Source: Clostridia bacterium (GTDB taxonomy: Bacteria; Bacillota; Clostridia; Oscillospirales; CAG-272). Taken from it: 40,442 bases of DNA. A program made the position numbers and the translations under genes. How positions within the stretch are numbered: position 1 is the stretch's first letter; every line of letters starts with the position of its first letter. The stretch covers positions 1 to 40,442 of the forward strand of contig JAKSPU010000011.1 in the NCBI GenBank assembly GCA_024404505.1. Direction: 5' to 3'. This document shows, one piece after another, positions 24,784 to 33,080 of this stretch. The notes under the pieces are model-generated. The model saw only the letters and a list, made by a program, of their open reading frames with translations. It was not told the DNA's origin and made no database searches.

Positions 24784-25944
24784 ATGAAGAATATTCTGCT
24801 TTTGAACAAGATCGCCAAGGTCGGCACGGACCGTCTGGATCCGGCTGTCTACACCTTCGGCACCGAGGTGACCGCGCCCGAGGGCATCATGGTCCGCTCC
24901 GCGAATATGCTGGACATGGAGTTCAACCCCGAGCTGCTGGCGATCGCCCGTGCAGGTGCGGGTGTGAACAATATCCCGCTCGACAAGTGCGCGAAGGAAG
25001 GCATCGTGGTGTTCAACACCCCCGGTGCGAATGCGAACGGCGTCAAGGAGCTGGCGCTCTGCTCCCTGTTCCTCGCCTCCCGCGACATCGTGGGCGGCAT
25101 CGAGTGGGTCAAAACGCTGGCCGGTGACGAGAACGTCGCCAAGACGGTCGAAAAGGGCAAGTCGCAGTTCGCCGGATGTGAACTGAAGGGCAAGACGCTC
25201 GGCGTGATCGGACTCGGTGCGATCGGCGGCATGGTCGCCAACGTGGCGGTGCATCTCGGCATGGACGTCATCGGCTGCGACCCGTTCCTGTCGGTCGAGG
25301 CAGCGTGGAACCTGAATCATCACGTTGTCCGCGCCTCCTCCTACGAAGAGATCTACAAGAAGGCCGATTACATCACGATCCACGTACCGGCAACGCCCGA
25401 CACCAAGGGCATGATCAACACGGTGGCGCTGGCCGCGATGAAGGACGGTGTGAAGGTGATCAACCTGTCCCGCGACACGCTGGTGAATTCCGCCGACATG
25501 ATCTCCGCGCTGGAGTCCGGCAAGGTCTCCTGCTACGTGACCGACTTTGCGACCCCCGAGCTGGTGGGTGTGAAGAACGCGATCCTGATCCCGCATCTGG
25601 GTGCGTCGACCGAGGAGTCCGAGGACAACTGCGCCGTGATGGCTGCGATGGAGCTGGACGACTACCTCGCCAACGGCAACATCAAGAACAGTGTCAACTA
25701 TCCGAACGTGTCTATGCCGCGCTCCGGTGACGTGCGCGTATGCGTGCTGCACGAGAACATTCCCGGTATGCTGAATCTGCTGACCGGTGTCGTCTCCGAG
25801 GAGGGCTTGAACATCGAGAACATGACGAACAAGTCCCGCGGCTCGTTCGCCTACACGATCTTCGACGTCAACGGTGCCGTCTCCGACACAGCCGCCGCCA
25901 AGCTCGCTGCGCTGAACGGTGTGATCCGGGTAAGAGTTATATAA
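24784..25944 (+). CDS. serA: D-3-phosphoglycerate dehydrogenase
   Basis: SerA oxidises 3-phosphoglycerate with NAD, the first step of serine synthesis. The 386-residue product has the NAD-binding motif GLGAIG (143-148), catalytic Arg230 (INLSRDTLVN), Glu259 in ATPELVGVKN and His271 in IPHLGAST. The E and H surroundings differ slightly from the classical E. coli-type enzyme. A C-terminal ACT domain (about 318-386, RVCVLHENIPGMLNLLTGVV) suggests feedback control by serine or another amino acid. The ATG at 24784 has an AAGGAG site 12 bases upstream. A mosaic repeat copy begins eight bases after its stop codon, and no ordinary terminator is recognisable there. Confidence 0.95.
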   Translation: MKNILLLNKIAKVGTDRLDPAVYTFGTEVTAPEGIMVRSANMLDMEFNPELLAIARAGAGVNNIPLDKCAKEGIVVFNTPGANANGVKELALCSLFLASRDIVGGIEWVKTLAGDENVAKTVEKGKSQFAGCELKGKTLGVIGLGAIGGMVANVAVHLGMDVIGCDPFLSVEAAWNLNHHVVRASSYEEIYKKADYITIHVPATPDTKGMINTVALAAMKDGVKVINLSRDTLVNSADMISALESGKVSCYVTDFATPELVGVKNAILIPHLGASTEESEDNCAVMAAMELDDYLANGNIKNSVNYPNVSMPRSGDVRVCVLHENIPGMLNLLTGVVSEEGLNIENMTNKSRGSFAYTIFDVNGAVSDTAAAKLAALNGVIRVRVI

Positions 25945-25951
25945 TATGTGT

Positions 25952-26320
25952 GGGGCTCTGCCCCACACCCCGGAGAACGCGCGGGGCTCTGCCCCACACC
26001 CCGCTTAAGGGCTTCTTGAAAGAAGCCCTTAAGGATCCCAAGAACTTTTATACAGGGTAAAGAATAACCGAGGTTTGGTTTACGCTGAACGAGATTGGTG
26101 GGTGCCGTCATGGGCGCCCACTATTCTTATAAACGCCTACGCGGGGGCCCCTGACCCCGCTCGGGATCGGGCAGATGGCATCTGCCCGATCCGTGCAGAC
26201 CCGGGGGAACGGGGAACGCATCCCGCAGGATGAGAGTGCAGGGAGAAGGGAGCGGTATCGCCGCTCCCTTCTCCCTGCTATAAAATATAGTATTCCCCCC
26301 GCCCGCCAGGCGGGGGGCAG
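25952..26320 (+). repeat. Mosaic 3'-end repeat, copy 1 (gene-sense +)
   Basis: This complete copy follows serA. Modules in order are two GGGGCTCTGCCCC units (25952, 25983) and the CTTAAG-bounded hairpin (26004-26033). Next come a GATCCCAAGAACTTT tract, a hairpin with GTGGGTGCC/GGCGCCCAC arms (about 26097-26121) and a private hairpin GGATCGGGCAGAT/ATCTGCCCGATCC (26164-26192). An 18-bp hairpin GCAGGGAGAAGGGAGCGG (26238-26278) and a C6GCC/GGCG6 hairpin (26295-26317) complete it. It fills most of the 520-base gap. Confidence 0.85.
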
Positions 26321-26403
26321 GAGGGTAGGAGCGGGAACCTTCACGAGGTCTCCGGAGATGCTGCTTCGCTATGAGAATAAAAGTCCAAATTGCTCCCCGC
26401 CTC

Positions 26404-26432
26404 TTGCCTTTTCCGGCAGTATGTGCTATAAT
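26404..26432 (+). promoter_or_regulatory. Promoter for the acetylesterase-PHP pair
   Basis: TTGCCT (26404-26409), 17 bases, TATAAT (26427-26432), 33 bases before the start codon. The -35 is imperfect. Confidence 0.7.
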
Positions 26433-26465
26433 ATCCCTACCGCTTGAGAAAGAAGGTTTTTCCTT

Positions 26466-27500
26466 ATGAATATTCAGCTTTCCCCTCTTTTCCGCGATCA
26501 CATGGTACTGGCGGCACACAAAACGATCCGCGTATTCGGATCCGGCGACGTGTCCGGTGCGGACGTGACCGTAACGCTGAACGGCTGCTCCGCCAAAGCA
26601 GCCGGGATCGCCTCCGTCGGCTGCGGTGTCACATGGGCAGCCGAGCTGCCTGCCATGCCCTACGGCGGCCCTTACGAGCTGACCGTCACGACCCCGGACG
26701 GCACGGCCTCCCTGACAGACGTGTATGTCGGCGAGGTGGTCCTGTTGGCCGGACAATCCAACATCCAATTCAAAATGAAGGAATCCCGCGTGGAAAATCC
26801 GGAGGAGTTCCGCAGCAATCCCCTGCTCCGCCTGTTCACGGTCGACCGGATCGAGGATTCCGACAAGTATCACGAGTGCGACGGCTGGGTCGTCTGCGAA
26901 AAGGACGACGTGGAGAATTGGTCCGCGATCGGCTACCACACCGGTATGGACCTTCAGGAAAAGCTCGGCTGCGCGGTCGGTCTGATCGCGTGCTATCAGG
27001 GCGCGTCCGTGATCGAGAGCTGGATCCCCGCCGGACTCTGCCCTGAGCTGTACGTCCCCATGGAGCAGCGGCACATCGATCACACCTACCCCGAATACGT
27101 CATCTGGAACGGAGACGGTATGCTGTACGAGGCCATGTTCCGCAAGCTGATCCCGATGCCTCTGTCCTCCGTGGTCTGGTATCAGGGCGAGAGCGACACG
27201 ACCGTGGCGGAAGCCGCCGTGTACGTCGATGAGCTGACGGCCATGATCGGGCGCTGGAGAGAGGATCTGCGGGATCCCGCACTGCCGTTCGCCCTTGTGC
27301 AGATCGCGGACTTTGAGCCCCGCTCCGACGCCGGCTGGTGGGATCTGCAGGCCGCCGAGGAGAAGGCCGCCGAGGTCATTCCCCACACGGCTCTCGTGGT
27401 CTGCCGTGACGTATGCGAGACCTTCGAGATCCATCCCGCCACCAAGGCAGTCCTGTCGGCCCGGCTGGCGGATACCCTTGCGGCATTCAGCAGACAGTAA
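26466..27500 (+). CDS. Sialate O-acetylesterase-like SGNH protein
   Basis: The 344-residue protein resembles the sialate O-acetylesterase (SASA) group. It has an N-terminal beta-domain (1-90), then the SGNH core. LLAGQSNIQF carries the nucleophile Ser near residue 99, and VVWYQGESD near 240 carries the block III equivalent. CETFEIHPATKAV (about 318-330) supplies the catalytic His region. There is no signal peptide, unlike many secreted homologues. Removal of acetyl groups from sialic acid or other acetylated sugars is the family activity; the substrate here is not proved. It starts at 26466 (AAGAAGG, weak) and is followed 27 bases later by a PHP protein. Confidence 0.85.
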   Translation: MNIQLSPLFRDHMVLAAHKTIRVFGSGDVSGADVTVTLNGCSAKAAGIASVGCGVTWAAELPAMPYGGPYELTVTTPDGTASLTDVYVGEVVLLAGQSNIQFKMKESRVENPEEFRSNPLLRLFTVDRIEDSDKYHECDGWVVCEKDDVENWSAIGYHTGMDLQEKLGCAVGLIACYQGASVIESWIPAGLCPELYVPMEQRHIDHTYPEYVIWNGDGMLYEAMFRKLIPMPLSSVVWYQGESDTTVAEAAVYVDELTAMIGRWREDLRDPALPFALVQIADFEPRSDAGWWDLQAAEEKAAEVIPHTALVVCRDVCETFEIHPATKAVLSARLADTLAAFSRQ

Positions 27501-27527
27501 GCAGTTGACAGAAAGAAGGCGTTTTCC

Positions 27528-28454
27528 GTGTTTACCGATATGAACGGTGTCAGGCGGTATAAGGTCGGCCTGCACACCCACACCACCCTTTCCGACGGTC
27601 ACAGAACTCCCGCAGAAGCGCTGGCTGTCTACGCCGCCGAGGGGTACGATATACTTGCCCTGACCGATCACTGGGTCTGGAATCCGGGCGGCGAATACGA
27701 CGTTCCGCTGGCTGACGGCACCGTGAAGCACCTGTCCGTCATTTCCGGCTGTGAATACGATGCCGGAGGCGGTGACAGCCGCCGGGGCGTTTTCCACGTT
27801 CTCGCCCTCGGCTGTCAGACCGAGCCTCGTCTCGACCGCTCCATACAGAAGGACGAATCACTCTCCAACGCCGACCGTGCGCGCCTCTTCATCGAAAAAA
27901 CGCACGAGGCTGGCGGTCTGGCGGTCATGGCACATCCGGCGTGGAGCCTGAATACGGCCAATCAGCTCAGGGAGACCTCGCCCTTCGACGCGACCGAGAT
28001 CTACAATTCCGTCTCCGATTGGGGGATGTCCGAACGTCCCTACTCCGGCCTTGCTGTCGACGAGCTGGCCGCCGACGGGACGTACCTGCCGCTGTTGGCG
28101 ACCGACGATACCCATTACTACGACGGCGATCAGTGCCGCGGCTGGATCATGGCCGAAGCGGACGCCGTGGACAGCCTCGGCTTGCTTGAGGCGATCCGGC
28201 AAAACCGCTTCTACGCCACGACCGGTCCGGAAATCCACCTCGAAAGGCCGGATAAGGACACCGTCCGGCTGACCTGCTCTCCCTGTGTCAAGCTCGCGTT
28301 CCTGTCACACCTCGTGTGGGTGAGCGGACGCATCGTGCGGGGAGACGGGCTGACCGAAGCCGTTTACCGATTCAAGGAGAACGAGCGGTACGTCCGCGCC
28401 GAGGTGACCGACGCAGACGGGCGCAAGGCGTTCAGCCCGATCATCGTCAAATGA
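27528..28454 (+). CDS. PHP-domain phosphoesterase-like protein
   Basis: The 308-residue protein has the four PHP metal motifs: GLHTHTTLSDGH (residues 14-25), LALTDHW near 43-49, MAHPAW near 138 and LLATDDTHYYD near 189. PHP proteins are metal-dependent phosphoesterases, for example acting on nucleotides or sugar phosphates. The start is taken as GTG at 27528 because GAAAGAAGG lies eight bases upstream; an ATG four codons later has no site at the right distance. The last 80 residues form a beta-rich extension. It is probably co-transcribed with the esterase ahead of it and ends in a strong terminator. Substrate unknown. Confidence 0.85.
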   Translation: MFTDMNGVRRYKVGLHTHTTLSDGHRTPAEALAVYAAEGYDILALTDHWVWNPGGEYDVPLADGTVKHLSVISGCEYDAGGGDSRRGVFHVLALGCQTEPRLDRSIQKDESLSNADRARLFIEKTHEAGGLAVMAHPAWSLNTANQLRETSPFDATEIYNSVSDWGMSERPYSGLAVDELAADGTYLPLLATDDTHYYDGDQCRGWIMAEADAVDSLGLLEAIRQNRFYATTGPEIHLERPDKDTVRLTCSPCVKLAFLSHLVWVSGRIVRGDGLTEAVYRFKENERYVRAEVTDADGRKAFSPIIVK

Positions 28455-28493
28455 AAAAACGGTCGGTCCGCGTCAGCGGACCGACCGTTTTTT
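28454..28493. terminator. Bidirectional terminator
   Basis: A perfect 12-bp stem, CGGTCGGTCCGC (28460-28471) with its complement (28476-28487), GTCA loop, flanked by A6 and T6. It separates the convergent PHP and DUF4830 genes and serves both. Confidence 0.95.
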
Positions 28494-29040
28494 ACTCTGC
28501 CGGCTTCTCAAAGCCGTGGATGAAGCCGTTGACGTCCGCGGAGCAGACGTCGCCGCCGATGACCTTGTTCCGGAAAACCAGCACGTTGGCATAGACCGGT
28601 CCGTCCCAATCCGCGTAGTTGGTCACGGTGAAGGTGTAACGCGTGACCGTCTTGCTCCTGTATCCGGACAGGTCAAGTCCCTGCGCCCGCTGCAGCTGGT
28701 CATACCCGGCGAACACCTTGTCAAACTCGGCGGGGATCGTTACCTGCGCGGTTTCAACGGAGCCGGCGTCCACGACCCAGCCGAACTGCCCGAGAAAGGC
28801 AGCCGCGTCGTCCGCGGTCTTCACCTTATCATACCGGTAGGTGACTGCCGCGCTGTCCCCGCCCGAGGCCGCGGCGGACGGCGTGTTTCCCGCCGGGCTG
28901 TCCGCGGGTGTTCCCGAGGTGGTCCTGTCGCCCCCCGCGTAAGCCGGGACGAAAGCGATCAGCGCGATCAGCGCAGCCAGCGCCACGCAGACGATGCCGC
29001 AGAAGCGGATCGTGCCGGCCTTGATCGAATAAATAAACAT
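28492..29040 (-). CDS. DUF4830-domain membrane-anchored protein
   Basis: The 182-residue protein has one N-terminal hydrophobic span (about residues 10-35) that ends in AYAGG, so it may be a cleaved signal or an anchor. A low-complexity Ser/Gly/Ala/Pro linker runs to about 64, followed by a DUF4830-type domain. Recognised elements are FLGQFGWVVD, VTIPAEFDKVFAGYDQLQRAQGLDLSGY, VTRYTFTVTNY, and the C-terminal VYANVLVFRNKVIGGDVCSADVNGFIHGF. The domain is found in spore-forming Clostridia, often with a single span; its function is not known. The AGGGAGGG site is nine bases from the ATG. No promoter could be assigned between it and the terminator at 29128. Confidence 0.85.
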   Translation of the reverse strand: MFIYSIKAGTIRFCGIVCVALAALIALIAFVPAYAGGDRTTSGTPADSPAGNTPSAAASGGDSAAVTYRYDKVKTADDAAAFLGQFGWVVDAGSVETAQVTIPAEFDKVFAGYDQLQRAQGLDLSGYRSKTVTRYTFTVTNYADWDGPVYANVLVFRNKVIGGDVCSADVNGFIHGFEKPAE

Positions 29041-29127
29041 ATGTATTGCCCTCCCTGTGTATGTGTTGAACGGTCTTTTTCGGATCGGTACAAACTATGC
29101 ACCTGCGGGACGGTTTATACGTAAAAT

Positions 29128-29160
29128 AGAGCGCCGGGGAGAAATTCTCCCCGGCGCTCT
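29128..29160 (-). terminator. Terminator of the symporter transcript
   Basis: AGAGCGCCGGGGAGA (29128-29142) pairs with TCTCCCCGGCGCTCT (29146-29160). In the minus-strand reading the tail is ATTTTA. It lies just beyond repeat copy 2, so symporter mRNA that reaches it carries the whole repeat in its 3' UTR. Confidence 0.75.
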
Positions 29161-29226
29161 GCCGCCAGAGGCCCTGCGTTTCTGCATCGCCGAAAATACT
29201 GCTAAACCTTTTCCCCCACCCCCCTG

Positions 29227-29585
29227 CCCCCCGCCCGCCGGGCGGGGGGAATACTTTATTTATAGCAGGGAGAAGGGAGCGGCTGCTCCGCTCCCTTCTC
29301 CCTGCACCCTCATCCTGCGGGATACGGGGAAACGACGAAAAAGGTGGGCGCCCATGACGGCACCCACCAATCTCGTCCAGCGTAAACCGAACCTCGGCCA
29401 ATAATCTTTTTTTGAAAGTTCTTGCAGATTCTTAAGGGCTTCTTTCAAGAAGCCCTTAAGCGGGGCACGGGGCAGAGCCCCGTAAACGTGTCCTCGGAGT
29501 GCGGGGCAGAGCCCCGTAAACGTGTCCTCGGGGTGCGGGGCAGAGCCCCGTAAACGTGTCCTCGGGGTGCGGGGCAGAGCCCCGC
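29227..29585 (-). repeat. Mosaic 3'-end repeat, copy 2 (gene-sense -)
   Basis: Read on the minus strand from the symporter stop, it has four GGGGCTCTGCCCC units (29571-29583, 29537-29549, 29503-29515, 29469-29481) at an exact 34-base period. The CTTAAG hairpin (29460-29431) and the CAAGAACTTT tract come next. They are followed by the GTGGGTGCC hairpin (about 29387-29344), the GCAGGGAGAAGGGAGCGG hairpin (29305-29265) and the C6G hairpin (29249-29227). It lacks the private insert of copy 1. Confidence 0.88.
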
Positions 29586-29597
29586 ATACACACTCCC

Positions 29598-31238
29598 TTA
29601 TCTGTCGTCCTCAAGCGAGGAGCTGACAGACACGGTGACCGTGCGGTTGTAGCAGTCGAACATAGCTTCGACGTCGGCAGGCTTGGTGTTCTTCGTCAGC
29701 GCGCTGACCAGCGGCACGATCACAAGACCGACCAGCATAGCCAGCATACCGGCGTTGATCGCGGAGTTGAAGAAGTAATTCATGAACGTGCCGGCCTCGA
29801 AACGGATCTTCAGAACGGAAGTCAGCACGAACTCGGTCATGGTGATGCCGAGACCGGTGACAAAACTTGCCCATACGGAGGCACGAGTGACCTTTTTGGA
29901 GAACAGACCGTACATGAACGGCGCGAGGAAGCACCCTGCGAGGGTACCCCACGAAATACCCATGAGGTCGGAAATATACAGGCGGTTGGCGGCATCCTTG
30001 TTGAAGGCAACAAGAATAGCGATACCGGCAGCAATAGCAATGGAAACGGCGATCAGCAAACGCATCAGCAGCATATCACCCTTTTCACTCTTCTCCGCGC
30101 CGGTCTTCTTGCGGATCGCACCGACCATGTCCAACACGATCGTGGAGGCAGACGTGATGACCAGCGAGGACAACGTGGACATGGAAGCAGCCAGCACGAG
30201 GATCAGCACAAGCCCCATCAGCCAATCACCGAGACCGCCGAGATCGGTGCTGACACCGGTCAGCATGGCGGGGATGATCGAGTCAAAGGAGGCAGGCGTC
30301 ACACCGTCTGCGGCCATTTCGACCTCCGCGGCGTACAGACGACCGAATCCGCCGAGGAAGTAGCAGCCGCCGGCAACTACCACCGCAAAGAAGGTGGAAA
30401 TGATCGTTCCCTTGACGATCGCGCCCTCGTCCTTGATGGCGTAGAACTTGCCTACCATCTGAGGCAGACCCCATGTGCCGAGGGAGGTCAGGATCACGAC
30501 GCCGAGCAGCTGGGTCGGCTGAGGGCCGAAGAAGGAGGTGAACGCACCGTGGAACTCGGTCCCGGCAGCGGTCACGGCGGATTGTGCGGACAGCGCGGCA
30601 ATGGCTTCCGTGAGTCCGCCCTGCTTGGCAAGAACAGCCCAGATCACCGCAACGATGCCGAACAGCATGATAAGTCCCTGAATGAAATTGTTGACGGCAG
30701 CACCCATGTAGCCGCCGATGATGACGTACACACCGGTCAGCACGGCCATGATGATGACCCACCATGCGTAAGATACGCCGGGAAACGCGGACGTGAACAG
30801 CTGGGACAGACCGTTGAACAGGGACGCGGTGTAAGGGATCAGGAACACGAATACGATCACGGCTGCGATCAGGCGGAGCGCCTTGGACTCATACCGCAGG
30901 CCGAAGTAGTCCGGCATGGTGCGGCTGCCGAGGTGCTGGGTCATGACGCGGGTGCGGCGGCCGAGAACGACCCACGCGAGCAGCGAGCCGATGAAGGCGT
31001 TGCCGAGTCCGATCCACGTCGAGGCAAGACCGAAGTTCCAGCCGAAGCGGCCCGCGTAGCCGATGAAGATGACGGCGGAGAAGTAAGACGTTCCGAAGGA
31101 GAACGCGGTCAACCACGGACCGACGGCACGTCCGCCGAGAACGAAGCCGTCCACACCGCGGCTCGAGCGGCGGCTCATGATACCGACGAACAACATCGCG
31201 GCAAAGAAAACGACGATCAGGAGAATCTTGACTAACAT
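29598..31238 (-). CDS. Sodium:solute symporter (SSS family), probable aromatic amino acid uptake
   Basis: The 546-residue protein is an SSS-type secondary transporter resembling PutP. It has about 13 hydrophobic spans, starting MLVKILLIVVFFAAMLFVG, with the family's core GFVLGGRAVGPWLTAFSFGTSYFSA region at about residues 30-55. The start at 31238 has an AAAGGAA site; a longer reading from 31313 enters the leader and is rejected. Homology alone would suggest proline or another small solute. A T-box with a tyrosine specifier upstream makes tyrosine or another aromatic amino acid the better guess. Repeat copy 2 begins about 12 bases after its stop codon. Confidence 0.88.
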   Translation of the reverse strand: MLVKILLIVVFFAAMLFVGIMSRRSSRGVDGFVLGGRAVGPWLTAFSFGTSYFSAVIFIGYAGRFGWNFGLASTWIGLGNAFIGSLLAWVVLGRRTRVMTQHLGSRTMPDYFGLRYESKALRLIAAVIVFVFLIPYTASLFNGLSQLFTSAFPGVSYAWWVIIMAVLTGVYVIIGGYMGAAVNNFIQGLIMLFGIVAVIWAVLAKQGGLTEAIAALSAQSAVTAAGTEFHGAFTSFFGPQPTQLLGVVILTSLGTWGLPQMVGKFYAIKDEGAIVKGTIISTFFAVVVAGGCYFLGGFGRLYAAEVEMAADGVTPASFDSIIPAMLTGVSTDLGGLGDWLMGLVLILVLAASMSTLSSLVITSASTIVLDMVGAIRKKTGAEKSEKGDMLLMRLLIAVSIAIAAGIAILVAFNKDAANRLYISDLMGISWGTLAGCFLAPFMYGLFSKKVTRASVWASFVTGLGITMTEFVLTSVLKIRFEAGTFMNYFFNSAINAGMLAMLVGLVIVPLVSALTKNTKPADVEAMFDCYNRTVTVSVSSSLEDDR

Positions 31239-31325
31239 AACGGTTCCTTTCCGGTTTGTCTGCGGCGGTACAGAACAGACCATTGCATTTTCGGCAGCCG
31301 AGGGACTTTTCATTCAAGAGGAAAC

Positions 31326-31647
31326 AAAAAAGCCGCTCCCTGCCCCGCCATCGGGACAGAGGACGGACAAAATCCATGCCGTGGTACCACCTCTGTTCGC
31401 CCCCGCCTCACGGTCGGGAGCCTCATCGACACGCCGCTATCCCGTGCAGCGCCCATGCGCTTACCGGAACGGTCCATGTCTGTCCGCTGTAACGGGCGGT
31501 CCCGTTGCACCCTTGCGCCCTCTCGGACGGTTCGGATACACGGCTCCGGGAATGTATTCGGTCAAGGATCACCCGCTGCCTCGCACCGCCCGGCAGCTCT
31601 CTGGAGGGTCATACAATGACGTACTTGTTTCCCATCTGTGCTTTTAT
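31326..31647 (-). promoter_or_regulatory. T-box riboswitch, tyrosine-type specifier
   Basis: On the minus strand stem I is supported by a GGGAA/TTCCC base pair block, then a loop with AGTA on the 5' side and GAATACA on the 3' side. GTCA/TGAC pairs and an AGAGAG...GGCGGTG distal region follow. The specifier is TAC (31556-31554), tyrosine. The T-box sequence GGTGGTACCACGG lies at 31391-31379. The terminator hairpin (CTGTCCCG/CGGGGCAG, within about 31368-31332) ends in T6 (31331-31326). Uncharged tRNA-Tyr would favour readthrough into the symporter gene. Confidence 0.9.
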
Positions 31648-31653
31648 GCGCTT

Positions 31654-31682
31654 ATTATACACGTTTGTGATTACTTTGTCAA
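31654..31682 (-). promoter_or_regulatory. Perfect consensus promoter for the tyrosine T-box
   Basis: On the minus strand TTGACA (31682-31677), 17 bases, TATAAT (31659-31654). Confidence 0.92.
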
Positions 31683-31723
31683 GAGGTTTGTGAAAATTTT
31701 CTCAAAGTTTTTTCAGATACGTA

Positions 31724-31761
31724 CAGAGAGAAGGGAGCGGACGACCGCTCCCTTCTCTCTG
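31724..31761. repeat. Solo hairpin related to the repeat family
   Basis: CAGAGAGAAGGGAGCGG (31724-31740) and its complement (31745-31761) form a 17-bp stem with an ACGA loop. It equals the long hairpin of repeat copies 1 and 2 except for one compensated pair (G-C there, A-T here), and the AAATAATATAG flank is also similar. It lies 40 bases beyond the stop of the oxidoreductase at 31802-32869 and may serve as its transcript end, though there is no T tail. Confidence 0.7.
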
Positions 31762-31801
31762 CTGTCAAATAATATAGTCCAACGCTTTGTGGGCCACATA
31801 T

Positions 31802-32869
31802 TTATTCAATCGCCACGCTCTTGCCCGTCTTTGCGGACTCGTAGATCGCGTCGATGATCTTCATCAGCCACACACCGTCCTCGGCGGGAGCGCGGCAGGG
31901 CGTCAGACCCTCAACGGCGTCGATGTACCCCTTGATCTCCTCGTTGAACGCGGGACCGAAGCGGAAGGAATGTTCACCCTCGGGCGTGAAGGTGACAAAT
32001 CCGCCGTCCTTAGTGGTCAGGACGTTCATGGAGCCGAGAGATGTGCCGGCCTTGGTGCCGAACAGCTGGACGTCACCGACGTCGCCGGTGATGTTCAGGT
32101 TGAAGCTGGCCTCCACGGACAGGGTCAGACCGTTGTCAAAGCGCACCATGGCGGCGCACAGGTCCTCGACGTTGTACGGATGCTCGCCGGGCTTGACCTC
32201 GGTCACCCACGCCTTCTCGGTCGAGTTCGCGCGGTCGGGGCCGAGATTGTCGTAGGTCACGCCAAACGCGGACACGGGCTTCGGGCAGCCGGCGAGGTAG
32301 CGGGTCAAGTCGATGACGTGGACGCCGAGGTCGATCAGCGGACCGCCGCCGGAGAAGGTCTTGTCGCCGAACCAGCCGCCGGGGCAGCCGTTCTGACGCA
32401 GGTAGGTAGCCTTGGCGTAGTAGATGTCACCGAAGGTCCCCTCGTCCACAAGACGGCGTACCGTGTCGGCGTCCTCGCCGAAGCGGCGGACGAAGCCGAG
32501 CTGCAGCAGCTTGCCGCACGCCTTGGCCGTGTCCATCATCTCCTGCGCTTCCTTCGCGTTCATGGCCATGGGCTTCTCGCACAGGACGTTCGCACCGCCA
32601 CGCAGCGCAGCGATGGTGCAATCCTTGTGGGCGGAGTTCCACGTGCAGACACTCACGCAATCCAGCTGCTCCTGCTTCATCATTTCCTTGCAATCCGTGT
32701 AATGATGAGGGATGTTGTATTTCTCACAGTAAGCCAGCAGCTTGGGCTCGTTGATATCGCAGGCAGCGACGATCTCTACACGTCCCTCTGCCTCAAGTGC
32801 CTTGTACCCTGCCATGTGGCAATGGCTGATGCCGCCGGTACCGATGATGCCGACTCTGAATTTCTTCAT
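31802..32869 (-). CDS. Gfo/Idh/MocA-family oxidoreductase
   Basis: The 355-residue protein has an N-terminal Rossmann fold with GIIGTGGI (residues 7-14) for NAD(P). The family's CEKPMAMN with Lys99 is followed by GGGPLIDLGVHVIDL, whose Asp180 and His184 are the usual catalytic or substrate positions. Members oxidise or reduce sugars, inositols and amino sugars; the substrate is not evident from sequence. The ATG at 32869 has an AAAGGAGA site. It is a single-gene unit with its own promoter, and the strand is opposite to the glycan operon, so no direct link is shown. Confidence 0.92.
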   Translation of the reverse strand: MKKFRVGIIGTGGISHCHMAGYKALEAEGRVEIVAACDINEPKLLAYCEKYNIPHHYTDCKEMMKQEQLDCVSVCTWNSAHKDCTIAALRGGANVLCEKPMAMNAKEAQEMMDTAKACGKLLQLGFVRRFGEDADTVRRLVDEGTFGDIYYAKATYLRQNGCPGGWFGDKTFSGGGPLIDLGVHVIDLTRYLAGCPKPVSAFGVTYDNLGPDRANSTEKAWVTEVKPGEHPYNVEDLCAAMVRFDNGLTLSVEASFNLNITGDVGDVQLFGTKAGTSLGSMNVLTTKDGGFVTFTPEGEHSFRFGPAFNEEIKGYIDAVEGLTPCRAPAEDGVWLMKIIDAIYESAKTGKSVAIE

Positions 32870-32938
32870 ATCCGTATCTCCTTTTTCCTGTTGTTTCCAT
32901 TTTGACGTCGATCCCGTGCGGGACGGCGCTTTGTGTAT

Positions 32939-32967
32939 ATTTTACACGATTCTGCTCAAAAAGTCAA
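32939..32967 (-). promoter_or_regulatory. Promoter for the oxidoreductase gene
   Basis: On the minus strand TTGACT (32967-32962), 17 bases, TAAAAT (32944-32939), 70 bases upstream of the start. Confidence 0.8.
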
Positions 32968-33080
32968 TGGGTTTTGGAGAAATTGCGGGTATGAATTGCG
33001 GGACAGGCAGAGCTTGCGTTTTCAAACGGTGCAACAACTCTTTTGCCCCCCGTTTGAACTGCCGCCATCACCCCTCTGAT

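Noticed and set aside
25851..26111. Similar small reading frames starting MTAPTNLVQRK or MTAPAYLVQRK in repeat copies 1-3
   Set aside because: They are antisense to the repeat; the frame stops early in copy 2 and diverges after the hairpin in copy 3. The shared residues only reflect the conserved DNA of the repeat.
28516..29124. 202-codon plus-strand frame opposite the DUF4830 gene
   Set aside because: It starts inside the antisense of a recognised DUF4830 protein that has its own AGGGAGGG site, and it reads through the 29.1 kb intergenic region.
29469..29583. CRISPR-like array (four units, 34-base period)
   Set aside because: The interstices are nearly identical and not unique spacers, the palindrome is only 13 bases, and no cas genes are present.
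29556..31235. 559-codon plus-strand frame opposite the symporter
   Set aside because: Composition is Glu/Gly/Asp/His/Gln-rich and typical of antisense to a hydrophobic transporter; it begins inside the repeat array.
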